Shown: in pieces, positions 17,747-27,323 of the stretch | Position numbering within the stretch: position 1 is the first letter of the stretch | How the letters are laid out: every line of letters starts with the position of its first letter | Assembly (NCBI RefSeq): GCF_945957345.1 | Contig: NZ_CAMFKW010000029.1 | Coordinates: forward strand, 1 to 64,000 | DNA: 64,000 nt | Reading direction: 5' to 3' | Origin: an uncultured Allobosea sp. | Lineage (GTDB): Bacteria > Pseudomonadota > Alphaproteobacteria > Rhizobiales > Beijerinckiaceae | Position numbers and translations under genes: made by a program | Notes under the pieces: generated by a model | What the model was told of the DNA's origin: nothing | Databases searched by the model: none | What the model saw: only the letters and a program-made list of their open reading frames with translations

Positions 17747-19369
17747 TCAGGCCTTCGTGACCTTCTGATAGTCCTTCACGTCCGAGAAGGTGATGTCGGG
17801 TGCGCGCTCGGCATCGTATTTCAGCGTGAACTGACTGGAGGCCATGAAGACCGGGTCGCCGTCCAAGTCATCGGCCATGGCCGAGGGCTTGAGGCCGACG
17901 AATTTGGCGAGAGCCGCCTTGTCGTCCGAGGAGACCCAGCGCGCGATCGAGAACTGGCAGGGCTCGAAATCGACGGGGAGCGAATATTCCGCATCCATCC
18001 GTTCCTTGAGCACGTCGAGCTGGAGTGCGCCGACGACGCCGACGATGGCGGGCGCGCCGTCATGCGGCAGGAAGAGCTGGACGACGCCTTCCTCGGCCAT
18101 CTGCTGCAGGGCCTCGCGCAGCTTCTTGGCCTTCATCGCGTCCTTCAATTTGACGCGGCGCAGGATTTCCGGGGCGAAGCTCGGCACGCCCTTGAAGACG
18201 ATATCCTCGCCCTCGGTCAGCGTGTCGCCGATGCGCAAGGTGCCGTGGTTGGGCAGGCCGACGATGTCGCCGGCGAAGGCTTCCTCAGCGATCGAGCGGT
18301 CGCGGGCGAAGAAGAACTGCGGCGCGTTGAGCGGCATCGGCTTGCCGGTGCGGACGAGCTTCGCCTTCATACCGCGGTTCAGCTTGCCCGAGCAGATGCG
18401 CATGAAGGCGATGCGGTCGCGGTGGTTCGGATCCATATTCGCCTGGATCTTGAAGACGAAGCCGGTCATCTTCGGCTCATCCGCCTCGATCGGGCGCTTG
18501 TCGGACGCTTGCGCGCGCGGGCTCGGGGCATAGGCGCCGAGCGCATCGATCAGGTCGCGCACGCCGTAGTCGCGCAAGGCCGCGCCGAAATAGAGCGGCG
18601 TCAGATGGCCCTCGCGGAAGGCCTGGAGGTCGAAGGGCTTCAGGCCCTCGGCAGCCAGGAAGACCTCCTCGCGCCAGGTCTCGGCGGCGCCATGCGGCAG
18701 CAGTTCGTCGAAGAGCGGATCGTCCCAGCCGGACACTTGACGGTCCTCGGCGCGCTCGTCGCCCTTCTGGTTGCGGCGGAAGGTATTGGCCTTGAGATCG
18801 TAGGTGCCGACGAATTCGCGGCCGCGGCCGACCGGCCAGGTCATCGGCGCGACGTCGAGCGCCAGCGTCGTCTCGATCTCGTTGATCAGGTCGAAGGGAT
18901 CGCGCGTCTCGCGGTCGACCTTGTTGATGAAGGTGACGATCGGGATGTCGCGCAGGCGGCAGACCTCGAACAGCTTCTTGGTGCGGTCCTCGATGCCCTT
19001 GGCCGCGTCGATCACCATGACGGCGGCGTCGACGGCGGTCAGCGTGCGGTAGGTGTCTTCCGAGAAGTCCTCGTGGCCCGGCGTATCCAGCAGGTTGAAG
19101 ACGTGACCGCCGTACTCGAAGGTCATCACCGAGGTGACGACCGAGATGCCGCGCTGGCGCTCGATCTTCATCCAGTCCGAGGAGGTCTGGCGGCGGCCCT
19201 GCTTGGCGCGCACTTCGCCTGCGAGCTGAATGGCGCCGCCGAAATAGAGCAGCTTCTCGGTCAGCGTCGTCTTGCCCGCGTCCGGGTGCGAGATGATGGC
19301 GAAGGTGCGCCGGCGCGCATGCGGCGCGGCGGAGGCCGCGGACGCTTCAAGGGTCGAAAGATCGGTCAT
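17747..19369 (-). CDS. prfC: Peptide chain release factor 3
   Basis: GTPase that recycles RF1/RF2 from the ribosome. G1 is SHPDAGKTTLTE, G3 DTPGHEDFSEDTY, G4 NKVD; domain II and III follow, ending KDYQKVTKA. RRQTSSDWMKIERQRGISV is the typical switch region. The ATG at 19369 (MTDLSTLEAS) gives 540 residues; another ATG three codons upstream (19378) is equally possible. It stands 47 bp downstream of the ABC-2 permease gene on the same strand. Confidence 0.95.
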   Translation of the reverse strand: MTDLSTLEASAASAAPHARRRTFAIISHPDAGKTTLTEKLLYFGGAIQLAGEVRAKQGRRQTSSDWMKIERQRGISVVTSVMTFEYGGHVFNLLDTPGHEDFSEDTYRTLTAVDAAVMVIDAAKGIEDRTKKLFEVCRLRDIPIVTFINKVDRETRDPFDLINEIETTLALDVAPMTWPVGRGREFVGTYDLKANTFRRNQKGDERAEDRQVSGWDDPLFDELLPHGAAETWREEVFLAAEGLKPFDLQAFREGHLTPLYFGAALRDYGVRDLIDALGAYAPSPRAQASDKRPIEADEPKMTGFVFKIQANMDPNHRDRIAFMRICSGKLNRGMKAKLVRTGKPMPLNAPQFFFARDRSIAEEAFAGDIVGLPNHGTLRIGDTLTEGEDIVFKGVPSFAPEILRRVKLKDAMKAKKLREALQQMAEEGVVQLFLPHDGAPAIVGVVGALQLDVLKERMDAEYSLPVDFEPCQFSIARWVSSDDKAALAKFVGLKPSAMADDLDGDPVFMASSQFTLKYDAERAPDITFSDVKDYQKVTKA

Positions 19370-19416
19370 GGCGCGCATGAAGACGGAAGGGGGGCGGAAG
19401 TCAACGACGATCCGCG

Positions 19417-20187
19417 TCAGTTCTTCAGCCGATAGCCCGTCTTGAAGATCCAGCCGACGACCGCGATGCAGGCGGCGAGGAAGATCAGGGTCATGCCGAG
19501 GCTCACCCCCAGGCTGACATCGGCCAGCCCGTAGAAGCTCCAGCGGAAGCCGCTGATCAGGTAGACCACGGGATTGAACAGCGTCACCGTCTGCCAGAAT
19601 GGCGGCAACATCGAGATCGAGTAGAAGGAGCCGCCGAGGAAGGCGAGCGGCGTGACGATCAAGAGCGGGATGACCTGCAATTTCTCGAAGCCGTCGGCCC
19701 AGATGCCGATGATGAAACCGAACAGGCTGAAGGTCGTCGCCGTCAGCACGAGGAAGAGCAGCATCATCACGGGATGCTCGATCCGAAGTGGCACGAAGAA
19801 CGCGGCCGTCGCCAGGATGATCAGTCCGAGCAGGATCGATTTCGATGCCGCGGCGCCGACATAGGCGATCACCGCCTCCCACCAGGCGACGGGCGCGGAG
19901 AGCAGTTCGTAGATCGTGCCGGTGAATTTCGGGAAATAGATCGCGAAGGAGGCGTTGGCGATGCTCTGTGTCAGCAGCGAGAGCATGATCAGGCCGGGCA
20001 CGATGAAGGCGCCATAGGGCACGCCCTCGACCGATTGCATGCGCGAGCCGATCGCGCCGCCGAAGACGATGAAATAGAGCGAGGTCGAAAGTACGGGCGA
20101 GACGATGCTCTGGAGCGGGGTCCGCCAGGTGCGGTTCATCTCGAAGCGGTAGATCGCAGCGATGGCGTGAAGGTTGAGACCGGTCAT
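19417..20187 (-). CDS. ABC-2 type exporter permease
   Basis: A 256-residue protein with six predicted membrane helices. Family blocks include [18 protein letters not shown] and [19 protein letters not shown]. It forms an exporter with the preceding ATPase. The ATPase stop (TGA) and this ATG share one base (TGATG), showing translational coupling. The pair resembles YadGH; the substrate is unknown. Confidence 0.9.
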   Translation of the reverse strand: MTGLNLHAIAAIYRFEMNRTWRTPLQSIVSPVLSTSLYFIVFGGAIGSRMQSVEGVPYGAFIVPGLIMLSLLTQSIANASFAIYFPKFTGTIYELLSAPVAWWEAVIAYVGAAASKSILLGLIILATAAFFVPLRIEHPVMMLLFLVLTATTFSLFGFIIGIWADGFEKLQVIPLLIVTPLAFLGGSFYSISMLPPFWQTVTLFNPVVYLISGFRWSFYGLADVSLGVSLGMTLIFLAACIAVVGWIFKTGYRLKN

Positions 20188-21125
20188 CAGCGGCGCTCCC
20201 TGACGAGGCTCACGAAGATGTCCTCAAGCGAGCTCTGGCTGGTACTGAGGTCCCTAAAGCGGATGCCGGCTTCGGCCAGGCCCTGCAGCAAGGTGGTGAT
20301 GCCGGTGCGCTCGGCCTGCGTGTCATAGGTGTAGACGATCTCGTCGCCCGCGGCCGAGAGCTTGAGGTCGAAGCTCGCCAGGGGCTCGGGGATCGCGGCG
20401 ATCGGCTGCTGGAGCTGGAGCGAAAGCTGCTTCTTGCCGAGCTTGCGCATCAGCTCGGCCTTCTCTTCGACCAGGATGATCTCGCCCTTGGAGATGACGC
20501 CGACGCGGTCGGCCATCTCTTCGGCTTCATCGATATAGTGGGTGGTCAGGATGATGGTGACGCCCTCGTCGCGCAGGCGCCGCACCATCTGCCACATGTC
20601 CTGGCGGAGTTCGACATCGACACCGGCGGTGGGCTCGTCGAGGAAGAGGATGCGTGGCTCGTGCGAGAGCGCCTTGGCGATCATCACGCGCCGCTTCATG
20701 CCGCCGGAGAGGCGGCGGATCTGGGTGTCCTTCTTGTCCCAGAGCGAGAGGTCTTTGAGGATACGCTCGATCAGGGCCGGATTCTTCGGCTTGCCGAAAA
20801 GGCCGCGGCTGAAATTCACCGTCGACCACACCGTCTCGAAGGCGTCGGTCGTCAGCTCCTGCGGCACGAGGCCGATGGCCGAGCGGGCTGCGCGATAATC
20901 TCTGAGGATGTCATGGCCGTCGGCCGTGACCGTGCCGGTGCTTGGCTTGACCAGGCCGCAGACGATGCTGATCAACGTCGTCTTGCCGGCACCGTTTGGG
21001 CCGAGCAGCGCAAAGATCTCGCCGCGCCTGATGGCGAGGTTAATTGACTTCAGCGCGCTGAAGCCGGTGGCGTAGGTCTTCGAGAGACCGGAGACCGAGA
21101 TGATCGGCGAAGTCGTGTCTGGCAT
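20187..21125 (-). CDS. ABC-2 type exporter ATP-binding protein
   Basis: Walker A is [10 protein letters not shown], the signature is LSGGMKRR and Walker B is [13 protein letters not shown]. The sequence [21 protein letters not shown] in the C-terminal extension is typical of YadG-like ATPases. I chose the ATG at 21125 ([11 protein letters not shown], 312 residues); ATGs at 21134 and 21185 are in frame. It works with the permease encoded immediately downstream. Confidence 0.9.
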   Translation of the reverse strand: MPDTTSPIISVSGLSKTYATGFSALKSINLAIRRGEIFALLGPNGAGKTTLISIVCGLVKPSTGTVTADGHDILRDYRAARSAIGLVPQELTTDAFETVWSTVNFSRGLFGKPKNPALIERILKDLSLWDKKDTQIRRLSGGMKRRVMIAKALSHEPRILFLDEPTAGVDVELRQDMWQMVRRLRDEGVTIILTTHYIDEAEEMADRVGVISKGEIILVEEKAELMRKLGKKQLSLQLQQPIAAIPEPLASFDLKLSAAGDEIVYTYDTQAERTGITTLLQGLAEAGIRFRDLSTSQSSLEDIFVSLVRERR

Positions 21126-21226
21126 GGGCGGCATATAGGGCAGCCGAAGCTGCGTTGCGATGGCGGGGTCATGCCGGGAAAGCATGATCGCCTGTCAGTT
21201 CATGGCGGGAAGCACTGCGCAAACGA

Positions 21227-21253
21227 GAAGGCCGGGCGCTGGGCCCGGCCTTC
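21227..21253 (-). terminator. Terminator-like hairpin below the 24-residue gene
   Basis: GAAGGCCGGGC, a five-base loop and GCCCGGCCTTC form a perfect 11-bp stem. It lies 21 bases beyond the stop codon of the tiny minus-strand gene. The T-run on the minus-strand exit (TCGTTTGC) is weak. Confidence 0.6.
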
Positions 21254-21274
21254 TTCACGCGACGCAGCCGAACG

Positions 21275-21349
21275 CTACTTCATGAAGAACCACAACAGGA
21301 TGATGATCGGAATCGGAACGCCTACAAGCCACAGGATGATGGAACGCAT
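21275..21349 (-). CDS. 24-residue single-helix membrane protein
   Basis: The peptide starts MRSIILWLVGVPIPIII and ends LLWFFMK: one hydrophobic helix broken by a Pro-Ile-Pro, with no cytoplasmic domain. The ATG at 21349 has a GAGGGG ribosome site 7 bases upstream and the stop is followed by a strong hairpin, so it has the layout of a complete gene. I believe similar MR-IILWLxGVPIPIIIL peptides occur in other Rhizobiales, from memory and unchecked. Role unknown. Confidence 0.6.
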   Translation of the reverse strand: MRSIILWLVGVPIPIIILLWFFMK

Positions 21350-21422
21350 GTGCAGCCCCTCGTTGGATCGATGATGCTGCGGCAACGCTTTTCCGAAGGG
21401 GAAAGTTCCTGCTGTCGAGGCG

Positions 21423-22058
21423 TCAGGCTGCACTGAAAGCCCCGGCGCTCGGGTGCCATTGCGGGTTGTAGCCATGATCCAGGGCCGCGAGCGTGGCAGG
21501 CGGCGTGAGCACCGTGACCATACCTGTCGGGCGCTCGCGTCGAGCGATGTAGCCACAGGCCGACCAGAGCAGGGCTGAAGTTCCGCGCAGCGCCAGGAAA
21601 TTTGCGCCGTCATCGGTGAGCAGCATCGCGCCATCGGGCAATCGCTCCGCCGGCATTCCATGGGTGCGCTTCCTGTGGCCGTCCCGGCGGTCGGCATCGA
21701 GGATGCGGTCGATCTCGGGAAAGAGCGGTGTTTCCGGGAGGCCGAGGCCCCGGACCAGCGCCGCGCGATAGGCGAGCGCGTCCTGCCGGCGACACTCCAT
21801 GCAGGGGCGGTGCCCGGCAGCGAGCGCCGTCACCTCGTCGCAGAAGAACAATTCGGTATAGCCGCGGCCCCAGACCTTGCGCTTGCGCCCCTTGAACGAG
21901 AGGACACAGCAGAGCCATTGCCGCGTCGCCTGGATGCGGGTGGGGACCTCATGCGCGGTGGGATCGTGGAAGCGGCCGCCGCGATTGCCGTAGAAGGTGC
22001 CGCGCGCAGGATCGGCGAAAAGCGAGCCATCGGGTCTCACGCGGTTTGGAAGGGGCAT
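21423..22058 (-). CDS. Conserved hypothetical protein with a CxxC motif
   Basis: A 211-residue soluble protein. It opens MPLPNRVRPDGSLFADPARG and has a fixed central block, ELFFCDEVTALAAGHRPCMECRR, in which H-x2-C-x2-C recalls the metal-binding module of Ada-type proteins. The C-terminus carries MVTVLTPPATLAALDHGY. The family is widespread in Proteobacteria but has no assigned function. The ATG at 22058 overlaps an AGGGG ribosome site. Confidence 0.7.
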   Translation of the reverse strand: MPLPNRVRPDGSLFADPARGTFYGNRGGRFHDPTAHEVPTRIQATRQWLCCVLSFKGRKRKVWGRGYTELFFCDEVTALAAGHRPCMECRRQDALAYRAALVRGLGLPETPLFPEIDRILDADRRDGHRKRTHGMPAERLPDGAMLLTDDGANFLALRGTSALLWSACGYIARRERPTGMVTVLTPPATLAALDHGYNPQWHPSAGAFSAA

Positions 22059-22203
22059 GGAACTTCGACCGGAGCTTGATGGCTGTCAGCATCGCGACTT
22101 GGGGCGACAGGTCATGGCAGCAGCGCCCGGCCCTGCGACGCTGGAGCGTGTTGGCGCATGAGGTGACCTCAGGCAATCTGCTTCGTCCGGAGCGGGGGCT
22201 GCG

Positions 22204-23523
22204 ATGGAAGACGCGCGCAATGCGAATGAGATTCAGGTGCCACAGCCTGCGCCTTCGCGGCTGATCGCGCATCCCGACCGCGGCATGATCCTGGGCGAGG
22301 TGCATGCCCGCCCTTTCGCGCCGATGGCGACGCCGAGCCGCGTCCTGCATTTCGCCTTCCTGACCGATGCCGAGCAGGCTGCCGCGGACCGCGCGGCACT
22401 GGCGCGCTTCTGTGCCGAGCGCGGCGTCGCGGGGCCGCCCGAGGGAGCGAAGCATCATCGTGCCCGACTCAACGACACCGGTTTACGCTGGGAGCAGCAT
22501 AGCGAGTTCACCACCTATAGCTGGGAGCTGCCGGCGAATGGCGGCCAGCCTTTCGAGCCGCCGCCGACGATGCTGCCGCAGCCGATGCTGGAATTGCCGC
22601 AGCCGGGGCCGCATCTCGTAGCGGTCGATCTGCATCTGGTCGTCGAGCGGCCGACCGAGGCTTTCGACCGGCTTTTCGATGCCTCCAGCCTGGCGGTTGT
22701 CTCGGTCGATGGTGGTGCGGCGATGGCGGCGACGGATTTCCGCGCTTGTGCCGATGGTTTCGTGCGCATCCTGGTGCGGGATCGTTCGCTGACGCCGGCA
22801 CAGGCAGGCGCGCTCGCGCAACGTCTGCTGGAGATCGAGACCTATCGGACGTTGGCCTTGCTCGGCTTGCCCGAGGCCCATCGTATCGGCCCCTTCGTTC
22901 GATCGACGGAGGAGGCGCTGGTGCGCATCGCTAGCACGATGACGCGGACCGATGGGCTCGCCGCCGACAATGCTCTGCTCGACGAGATGACGGCGCTCGC
23001 GGCCAAGCTGCAGGCAGAGGCGACCGTCGCTGGCTACCGCTTCGGTGCCAGCCGCGCCTATAACGACATCGTGCAGCAACGACTGGCTGCAATCGGCGAG
23101 CAGCAGCACGAGGGCTGGCCGACGATCTCCGCCTTCCTGTCGCGGCGGATGGCGCCGGCGATGCGGACCTGCCAGATGCTGGTCGGGCGGCTGGCCGATC
23201 TCTCGCGCAATCTGGGGCGTGCCTCCAACCTGCTGCGCACCCGCGTCGATGTCGCGCTGGAGCAGCAGAACCGCGATCTGCTCGCTGCGATGAACGAGCG
23301 CACGCGGCTGCAATTGCGTCTGCAGCATACGGTCGAGGGGCTGTCGGTCGCGGCCATTGCCTATTACGTCGTCAGCCTGTTCGGCTATCTCGCCAAGGGC
23401 GCCAAGGAGGCGGGCTGGCCGATGCCGGATATCGGCATCACGACGGCCCTGTTCGTGCCGGTGGCGCTGGCCGGTGTCTGGCTGGCGGTCAGGCGTATCC
23501 GGCGCGGGCATCACGAAAGTTGA
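22204..23523 (+). CDS. DUF3422 family membrane-anchored protein
   Basis: A 439-residue protein. HPDRGMILGEVHARPFAPM near residue 24 and EFTTYSWE around residue 102 are the defining DUF3422 motifs. The C-terminal third contains a coiled coil with RVDVALEQQNRDLLAAMNERTRLQLRLQ (cut here for length) and two membrane helices (about residues 378-395 and 412-430), so the bulk faces the cytosol. Function is unknown. No obvious operon partner. Confidence 0.85.
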   Translation: MEDARNANEIQVPQPAPSRLIAHPDRGMILGEVHARPFAPMATPSRVLHFAFLTDAEQAAADRAALARFCAERGVAGPPEGAKHHRARLNDTGLRWEQHSEFTTYSWELPANGGQPFEPPPTMLPQPMLELPQPGPHLVAVDLHLVVERPTEAFDRLFDASSLAVVSVDGGAAMAATDFRACADGFVRILVRDRSLTPAQAGALAQRLLEIETYRTLALLGLPEAHRIGPFVRSTEEALVRIASTMTRTDGLAADNALLDEMTALAAKLQAEATVAGYRFGASRAYNDIVQQRLAAIGEQQHEGWPTISAFLSRRMAPAMRTCQMLVGRLADLSRNLGRASNLLRTRVDVALEQQNRDLLAAMNERTRLQLRLQHTVEGLSVAAIAYYVVSLFGYLAKGAKEAGWPMPDIGITTALFVPVALAGVWLAVRRIRRGHHES

Positions 23524-24046
23524 GCGCGCGCGGACAGAATTGAGCCGCATTTCCACGATCTCGTCAGCAGAGCCTTAACGCTGGGAGCAGTTCGGCTCCG
23601 GTGCCTAAGGCATTTGAAGGGGTTTCGGGTGCATTCCTGGGGCGACACAACATGTCGTCATTGCCCGGAGTTGAGGGAAACATGGATCTGATCGTGCGCC
23701 TGTTCCTGCGTCTCGGCGCTCTCCTCGCGCCGCCCGTCGCGCCGCAGCCCATTCCCGTGCCGGTGCGCGATCGTAACCCTCCTCGGCGGATTGATCCGAG
23801 GGGCTGACGCAGTCGGGCGCGGCACGCGAGCACGCCCATTGCGCGCCGGACCGACGAGCGAGATGGGGGCGTCGGCGGCAAATCGTCAAATCCGGAGCCC
23901 TGCCATGTTCAGGACGCTCCGCTTCCTGGACATGGCCCGACACCCGCTGCCGGCGCTTTCCAAACGGGAATCGTGACGTAAGTTGCGGTGTCACGCTCGG
24001 AATCAATGCCGGCGCCCCATGAACAGACGTCGGACATAAGCCGGTT
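23524..24046. other. Sparse 520-bp stretch between DUF3422 and the MFS gene
   Basis: Apart from the possible 41-residue gene described separately, I see no convincing coding frame, RNA gene or repeat here. Two long overlapping frames on the minus strand are rich in Arg and Pro and look like antisense composition effects. Confidence 0.4.
23682..23807 (+). CDS. Possible 41-residue peptide
   Basis: The ATG at 23682 is preceded by GAGGG at a good distance. The product begins MDLIVRLFLRLGALLAPPV, a short amphipathic or membrane stretch, then becomes proline- and arginine-rich. It sits alone between two larger genes. The ribosome site and the hydrophobic-then-basic pattern favour a real small gene, but no homologue is recalled. 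Confidence 0.35.
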   Translation: MDLIVRLFLRLGALLAPPVAPQPIPVPVRDRNPPRRIDPRG

Positions 24047-25690
24047 ATGGATGTGCGAAAGCCTGCGGCAGGCACGGGGCCGTTTGCGCCGCTCAGGAAC
24101 GTCACCTTCCGGGCGATCTGGCTCGCCGGGCTGATCTCCGGATTGGGATGGCTGATCCAGACCATCGCCATGAGCTGGCTGATGGCGACGATCACGCCCT
24201 CCAGCGTGATGGTCGCGCTGGTTCAAGCGGCGACGAACCTGCCAGCCTTCATCCTGTCGATTTTCGCGGGAGCCATCGTCGACAATTTCAATCGCCGCAG
24301 GGTGATGCTCGTCGCACGCTCGCTGATGGCCCTGACGGCGGCCACGCTGACGATCCTCGTTGCGGTCGGGCTGATCAATCCCTGGATAATCCTGTTCTTC
24401 AGCTTCCTGGCGGGATGCTGCATCGCCTTCAACGACCCGGCCTGGCAGGCATCGGTGGGCGATATCGTCGAGCGGAAGGACTTGGCTGCGGCGGTGACGC
24501 TGACATCCGTCGGGTTCAACACCGTGCGCAGCGTGGGGCCGGCGCTCGGCGGCATCATTCTCGCGAGTTTCGGCCCTCTGACGGCCTTCTGCCTGTACAC
24601 CCTCGGCCATTTCGCGCCGCTGATCGTGGTCTGGCGGTCCAAATGGAAAGTGCCGGTGTCGCGGCTGCCGCCCGAAGCGATGCTGACGGCGATCTCCGAC
24701 GGCCTTCGCTTCACGTCTCTGTCGGCGGAGATCAAGACGGCGCTCGCACGCGGCTTCCTCTTCGGCCTGGCGGGCATCGCGATCCTCGCCCTTCTTCCGC
24801 TGGTCGTCCGCGACCAGCTGAAACAGGGAGCCGTCGCTTATGGTGTTCTCATGGCCGGCTTCGGCGCCGGCGCGTTGCTGGCAGGCCTGACCTCGACGGT
24901 GCTCAGGCGGAAATTGTCGGACGAGCAATTGTTGAAACTGGCTTGCATCGCCTGTGCGATCTGCACGATCAGCCTTTCGCTGACGCAAACCGCCGTCTTC
25001 GCCGTGCCCGCTCTGATGCTGGGCGGAGCCGGGTGGGTCCTGGGGTGGTCGGGCCTCAGCATCAGCGTGCAATGGGCGAGCCCCCGCTGGGTCGTCGGCC
25101 GTACGATCTCGCTCTACTACGCTCTCACCTCATGCGGTCTTGCCGTCGGGAGTTGGCTCTGGGGCATGGTTACCGAGAGCTATTCCCTGAGTTTCGCCTT
25201 GCAGGCGTCGACCGTGGCGTCCCTCGGTGTTGCGATTCTCGGTTTGATCCTGCCCATCCATCAGCGCAAGGATGCCGATGTCTCGACGCCGGATCACTTC
25301 GAGGCGCCCGCGATCAGCCTGGACCTGAAGCCGAGAAGCGGGCCGATCGCGGTGAAAATCGAGTATCGGATCGCCGCCGATCAGGTCGAGTCCTTCCTCG
25401 CCCTGATGCTGCAGCGCCGGCGCGCGCAGGGGCGCAACGGCGCAAGGCGATGGATTCTGACGCGCAATCTGCACGATACGGCGATCTGGACCGAGACGTT
25501 CCGCACGCCGACCTGGAACGACTACCTGCGTTTCAACTACCGCCGGACCGCTGCCGACAGGGCGCTGGATTCCAGCCTCGTTGATCTGCACATGGGGCAT
25601 GAGGCGCCGGAAATGACGCTGTCGATCGAGCGGCCCACGGCGACACCGCGCAAGGGCGCTGTCTTCCGGCCCGACACGCCTCATAGTTGA
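24047..25690 (+). CDS. EntS-like MFS exporter with a C-terminal soluble domain
   Basis: The first 405 residues form a major-facilitator transporter of the MFS_3 (EntS-like) type: NVTFRAIWLAGLISGLGW, IVDNFNRRRVML (motif A), and FNDPAWQASVGDIVERKDL are family hallmarks. The last 120 residues (from about 425) are soluble: IEYRIAADQVESFLALM, then TRNLHDTAIWTETFRTPTW, resembling a ferredoxin-like, antibiotic-monooxygenase type fold. Export of a siderophore or other small hydrophobic compound is typical of the family; the substrate here is unknown. No regulator or biosynthesis gene is adjacent. Confidence 0.85.
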   Translation: MDVRKPAAGTGPFAPLRNVTFRAIWLAGLISGLGWLIQTIAMSWLMATITPSSVMVALVQAATNLPAFILSIFAGAIVDNFNRRRVMLVARSLMALTAATLTILVAVGLINPWIILFFSFLAGCCIAFNDPAWQASVGDIVERKDLAAAVTLTSVGFNTVRSVGPALGGIILASFGPLTAFCLYTLGHFAPLIVVWRSKWKVPVSRLPPEAMLTAISDGLRFTSLSAEIKTALARGFLFGLAGIAILALLPLVVRDQLKQGAVAYGVLMAGFGAGALLAGLTSTVLRRKLSDEQLLKLACIACAICTISLSLTQTAVFAVPALMLGGAGWVLGWSGLSISVQWASPRWVVGRTISLYYALTSCGLAVGSWLWGMVTESYSLSFALQASTVASLGVAILGLILPIHQRKDADVSTPDHFEAPAISLDLKPRSGPIAVKIEYRIAADQVESFLALMLQRRRAQGRNGARRWILTRNLHDTAIWTETFRTPTWNDYLRFNYRRTAADRALDSSLVDLHMGHEAPEMTLSIERPTATPRKGAVFRPDTPHS

Positions 25691-25771
25691 GCCATGCCGA
25701 TGGATGGGGATATCTAAATTCCAAGCCATCGGCTTTATGCCATGTCAGCGCCGCCGTGATATCTCCGCGAC

Positions 25772-26065
25772 ATGTCCTCCAAACAAAGAAAATTCGTGCG
25801 CGAACGCATGGTCGAAATGGCCAGGCTCGTCACGGAATCCGGCGTCCCGTACAACTGCATCATCAGGGATATTTCGGCCGGGGGAGCCATGGTGCGCATT
25901 CCGGCCGATGCGCAGATCTCGGGCTCGGTGCTGATCACGTCCGATACCGTGGGGACCAGCCGTGCTGCCGTCGTCAAATGGCGCGACGCGACGTCCATCG
26001 GCGTCGCCTTTTCGGGCCCTGGATCTTCGCGCCCGTCAATCCCCGGGACGCTGAAGGAGCGCTGA
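25772..26065 (+). CDS. Single-domain PilZ protein
   Basis: A 97-residue PilZ domain, which binds cyclic di-GMP. The RxxxR motif is at R6-R10 (RKFVR) and the D/NxSxxG motif is IRDISAGGAMVR around residue 32. AAVVKWRDATSIGVAFSG closes the barrel. Many Rhizobiales carry several such stand-alone PilZ genes. The gene is followed by a region of broken genes on the other strand. Ribosome site weak. Confidence 0.8.
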   Translation: MSSKQRKFVRERMVEMARLVTESGVPYNCIIRDISAGGAMVRIPADAQISGSVLITSDTVGTSRAAVVKWRDATSIGVAFSGPGSSRPSIPGTLKER

Positions 26066-26135
26066 AATGGCGCGCGGCCCGGATCGGGTTTGACCTTACG
26101 CTCCGCTTGCTCCCCAGCCCTGATATATCGCCGTA

Positions 26136-26505
26136 TCAATCCGCATTGCGGGGATCGAGCACGTTCCGCACAGATCACCAGCGCGAGGATGACGTTGCCG
26201 ACGCCCTTGCCGAGAAAGGCGAGGATCATCTGCGCGACGAGGATGGCGGGGAACGACAGCTGCAGGTCGACCAGCCGCATGATCGCGCTGTCCGTGCGCC
26301 CACCGGCATAGGCTGCGACCAGGCCGAGCGTCGTGCCGATGGCTGCGGCGGCGACGGCGGAGCTGAAGCCGACCAGGAGCGAGATGCGAAGCCCGTAAAG
26401 GATGGCTGAGAGCATGTCGCGCCCCTGCTCGTCGGTGCCGAGCCAATAGGTCATGCCGGTTGCGGCCTGCGATCCCGGTGGCAATTGCCGATCCGCGGCT
26501 TCCCC
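26136..26505 (-). pseudogene. Dipeptide ABC transporter permease (DppC-like) remnant
   Basis: The segment near 26180-26475 reads as a DppC permease: TYWLGTDEQGRDML, ILYGLRISLLVG, IMRLVDLQLSFPAILVA and then VGNVILALVI. After VILALVI the reading jumps, in another frame, straight to VRNVLDPRNAD and a stop (26136-26138), which is the usual C-terminal tail of DppC. So about 100 residues containing the last three helices are missing, and the N-terminal helix is gone too. It cannot work. It follows the gamma-glutamyltransferase remnant on the same strand and was probably part of the same operon. Confidence 0.75.
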
Positions 26506-26529
26506 CGCGTAGCCACATGCTGTCGCGCG

Positions 26530-27310
26530 GCTCGCCCCCGCCGACAGGCGCGCATCTTGATTCAGCGCAGCGTGCAGGGCCGCGAAGGCGAAGCCTTGAT
26601 AGGAGCGGGCAACCCGATAGCCCTCGCGCTTCAGCTCGGCGGTCACGTAGCGCGGGATGCGGTTGGAAACGTCTATCGCATTGCCGGTCACGCTGAGGCG
26701 CGGCGCGGCCACGGCGATGAGTTCGAGCGTGCGGGCGAGGTCTGGATTGGCGACGATGTCGCCCGGTCGCTTCATGTTGCAGTCAGCGCGGAAATAGACG
26801 TCGCGCCCGGTCGCACTGAAGCGCAGCAGCTTCTCATTCGGCACCCGGCCCATGGCCGATGGGTCGAGCGCCATGGGGTAATGCATATAGGGGCGGATCA
26901 TGAAGCCGTCGCGGGCATAGGCGATGACCGGCGCATCGATGTCGGCGAGGTCCATCGTGCCGTAGTCGGACAGGGCCGTCGTATAGCCCTGAGATTTCCG
27001 AGCGAACCGATCGACTGATAGCCGATCTCATTGATCTGCCCCTCGACGATGAAGGAGAAGCCGTCCGGCGCTTCGCCCAGAACCTTGTCGGCCCACATGT
27101 CGGCGCGCATGGAATTCCAGCACCTCATGCACGCCGCGCCGGGGCATGTAGATCTGCATCGAGCCGTAGCCGGCGATGCCGGTCATCTGCGGATCGACCA
27201 CGCTCTGCACGAAGGCGCCGGCGATCGCGGCGTCGATGGCATTGCCGCCCCGGCGAAGAACCAGGGCTCCGGCCTCGACGGCTTCAGGCGGCGACGATCA
27301 TTCCGGCCAT
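26530..27310 (-). pseudogene. Gamma-glutamyltransferase remnant with frameshifts and an internal deletion
   Basis: Pieces of one GGT gene are read in changing frames: MAGMIVAA from the ATG at 27310, then AVEAGALVLRRGGNAIDAA, QSVVDPQMTGIAGYGSMQIY, then ADMWADKVLGEAPDGFSF, then MDLADIDAPVIAYARDG through RPGDIVANPDLARTLELIA. That segment then joins directly to IPRYVTAELKREGYRVARSY, normally near the C-terminus. At least three frameshifts (near 27285, 27115 and 26990) and loss of the middle, which includes the autocleavage threonine, are visible. The start is 13 bp beyond the M20 peptidase stop, so it was the next gene in that operon. Confidence 0.8.
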
Positions 27311-27323
27311 GGCGACGCGCTCC

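Noticed and set aside
17684..19435. 583-residue plus-strand open frame over prfC
   Set aside because: Antisense shadow of a highly conserved GTPase; no ribosome site and biased Ala/Arg/Asp composition.
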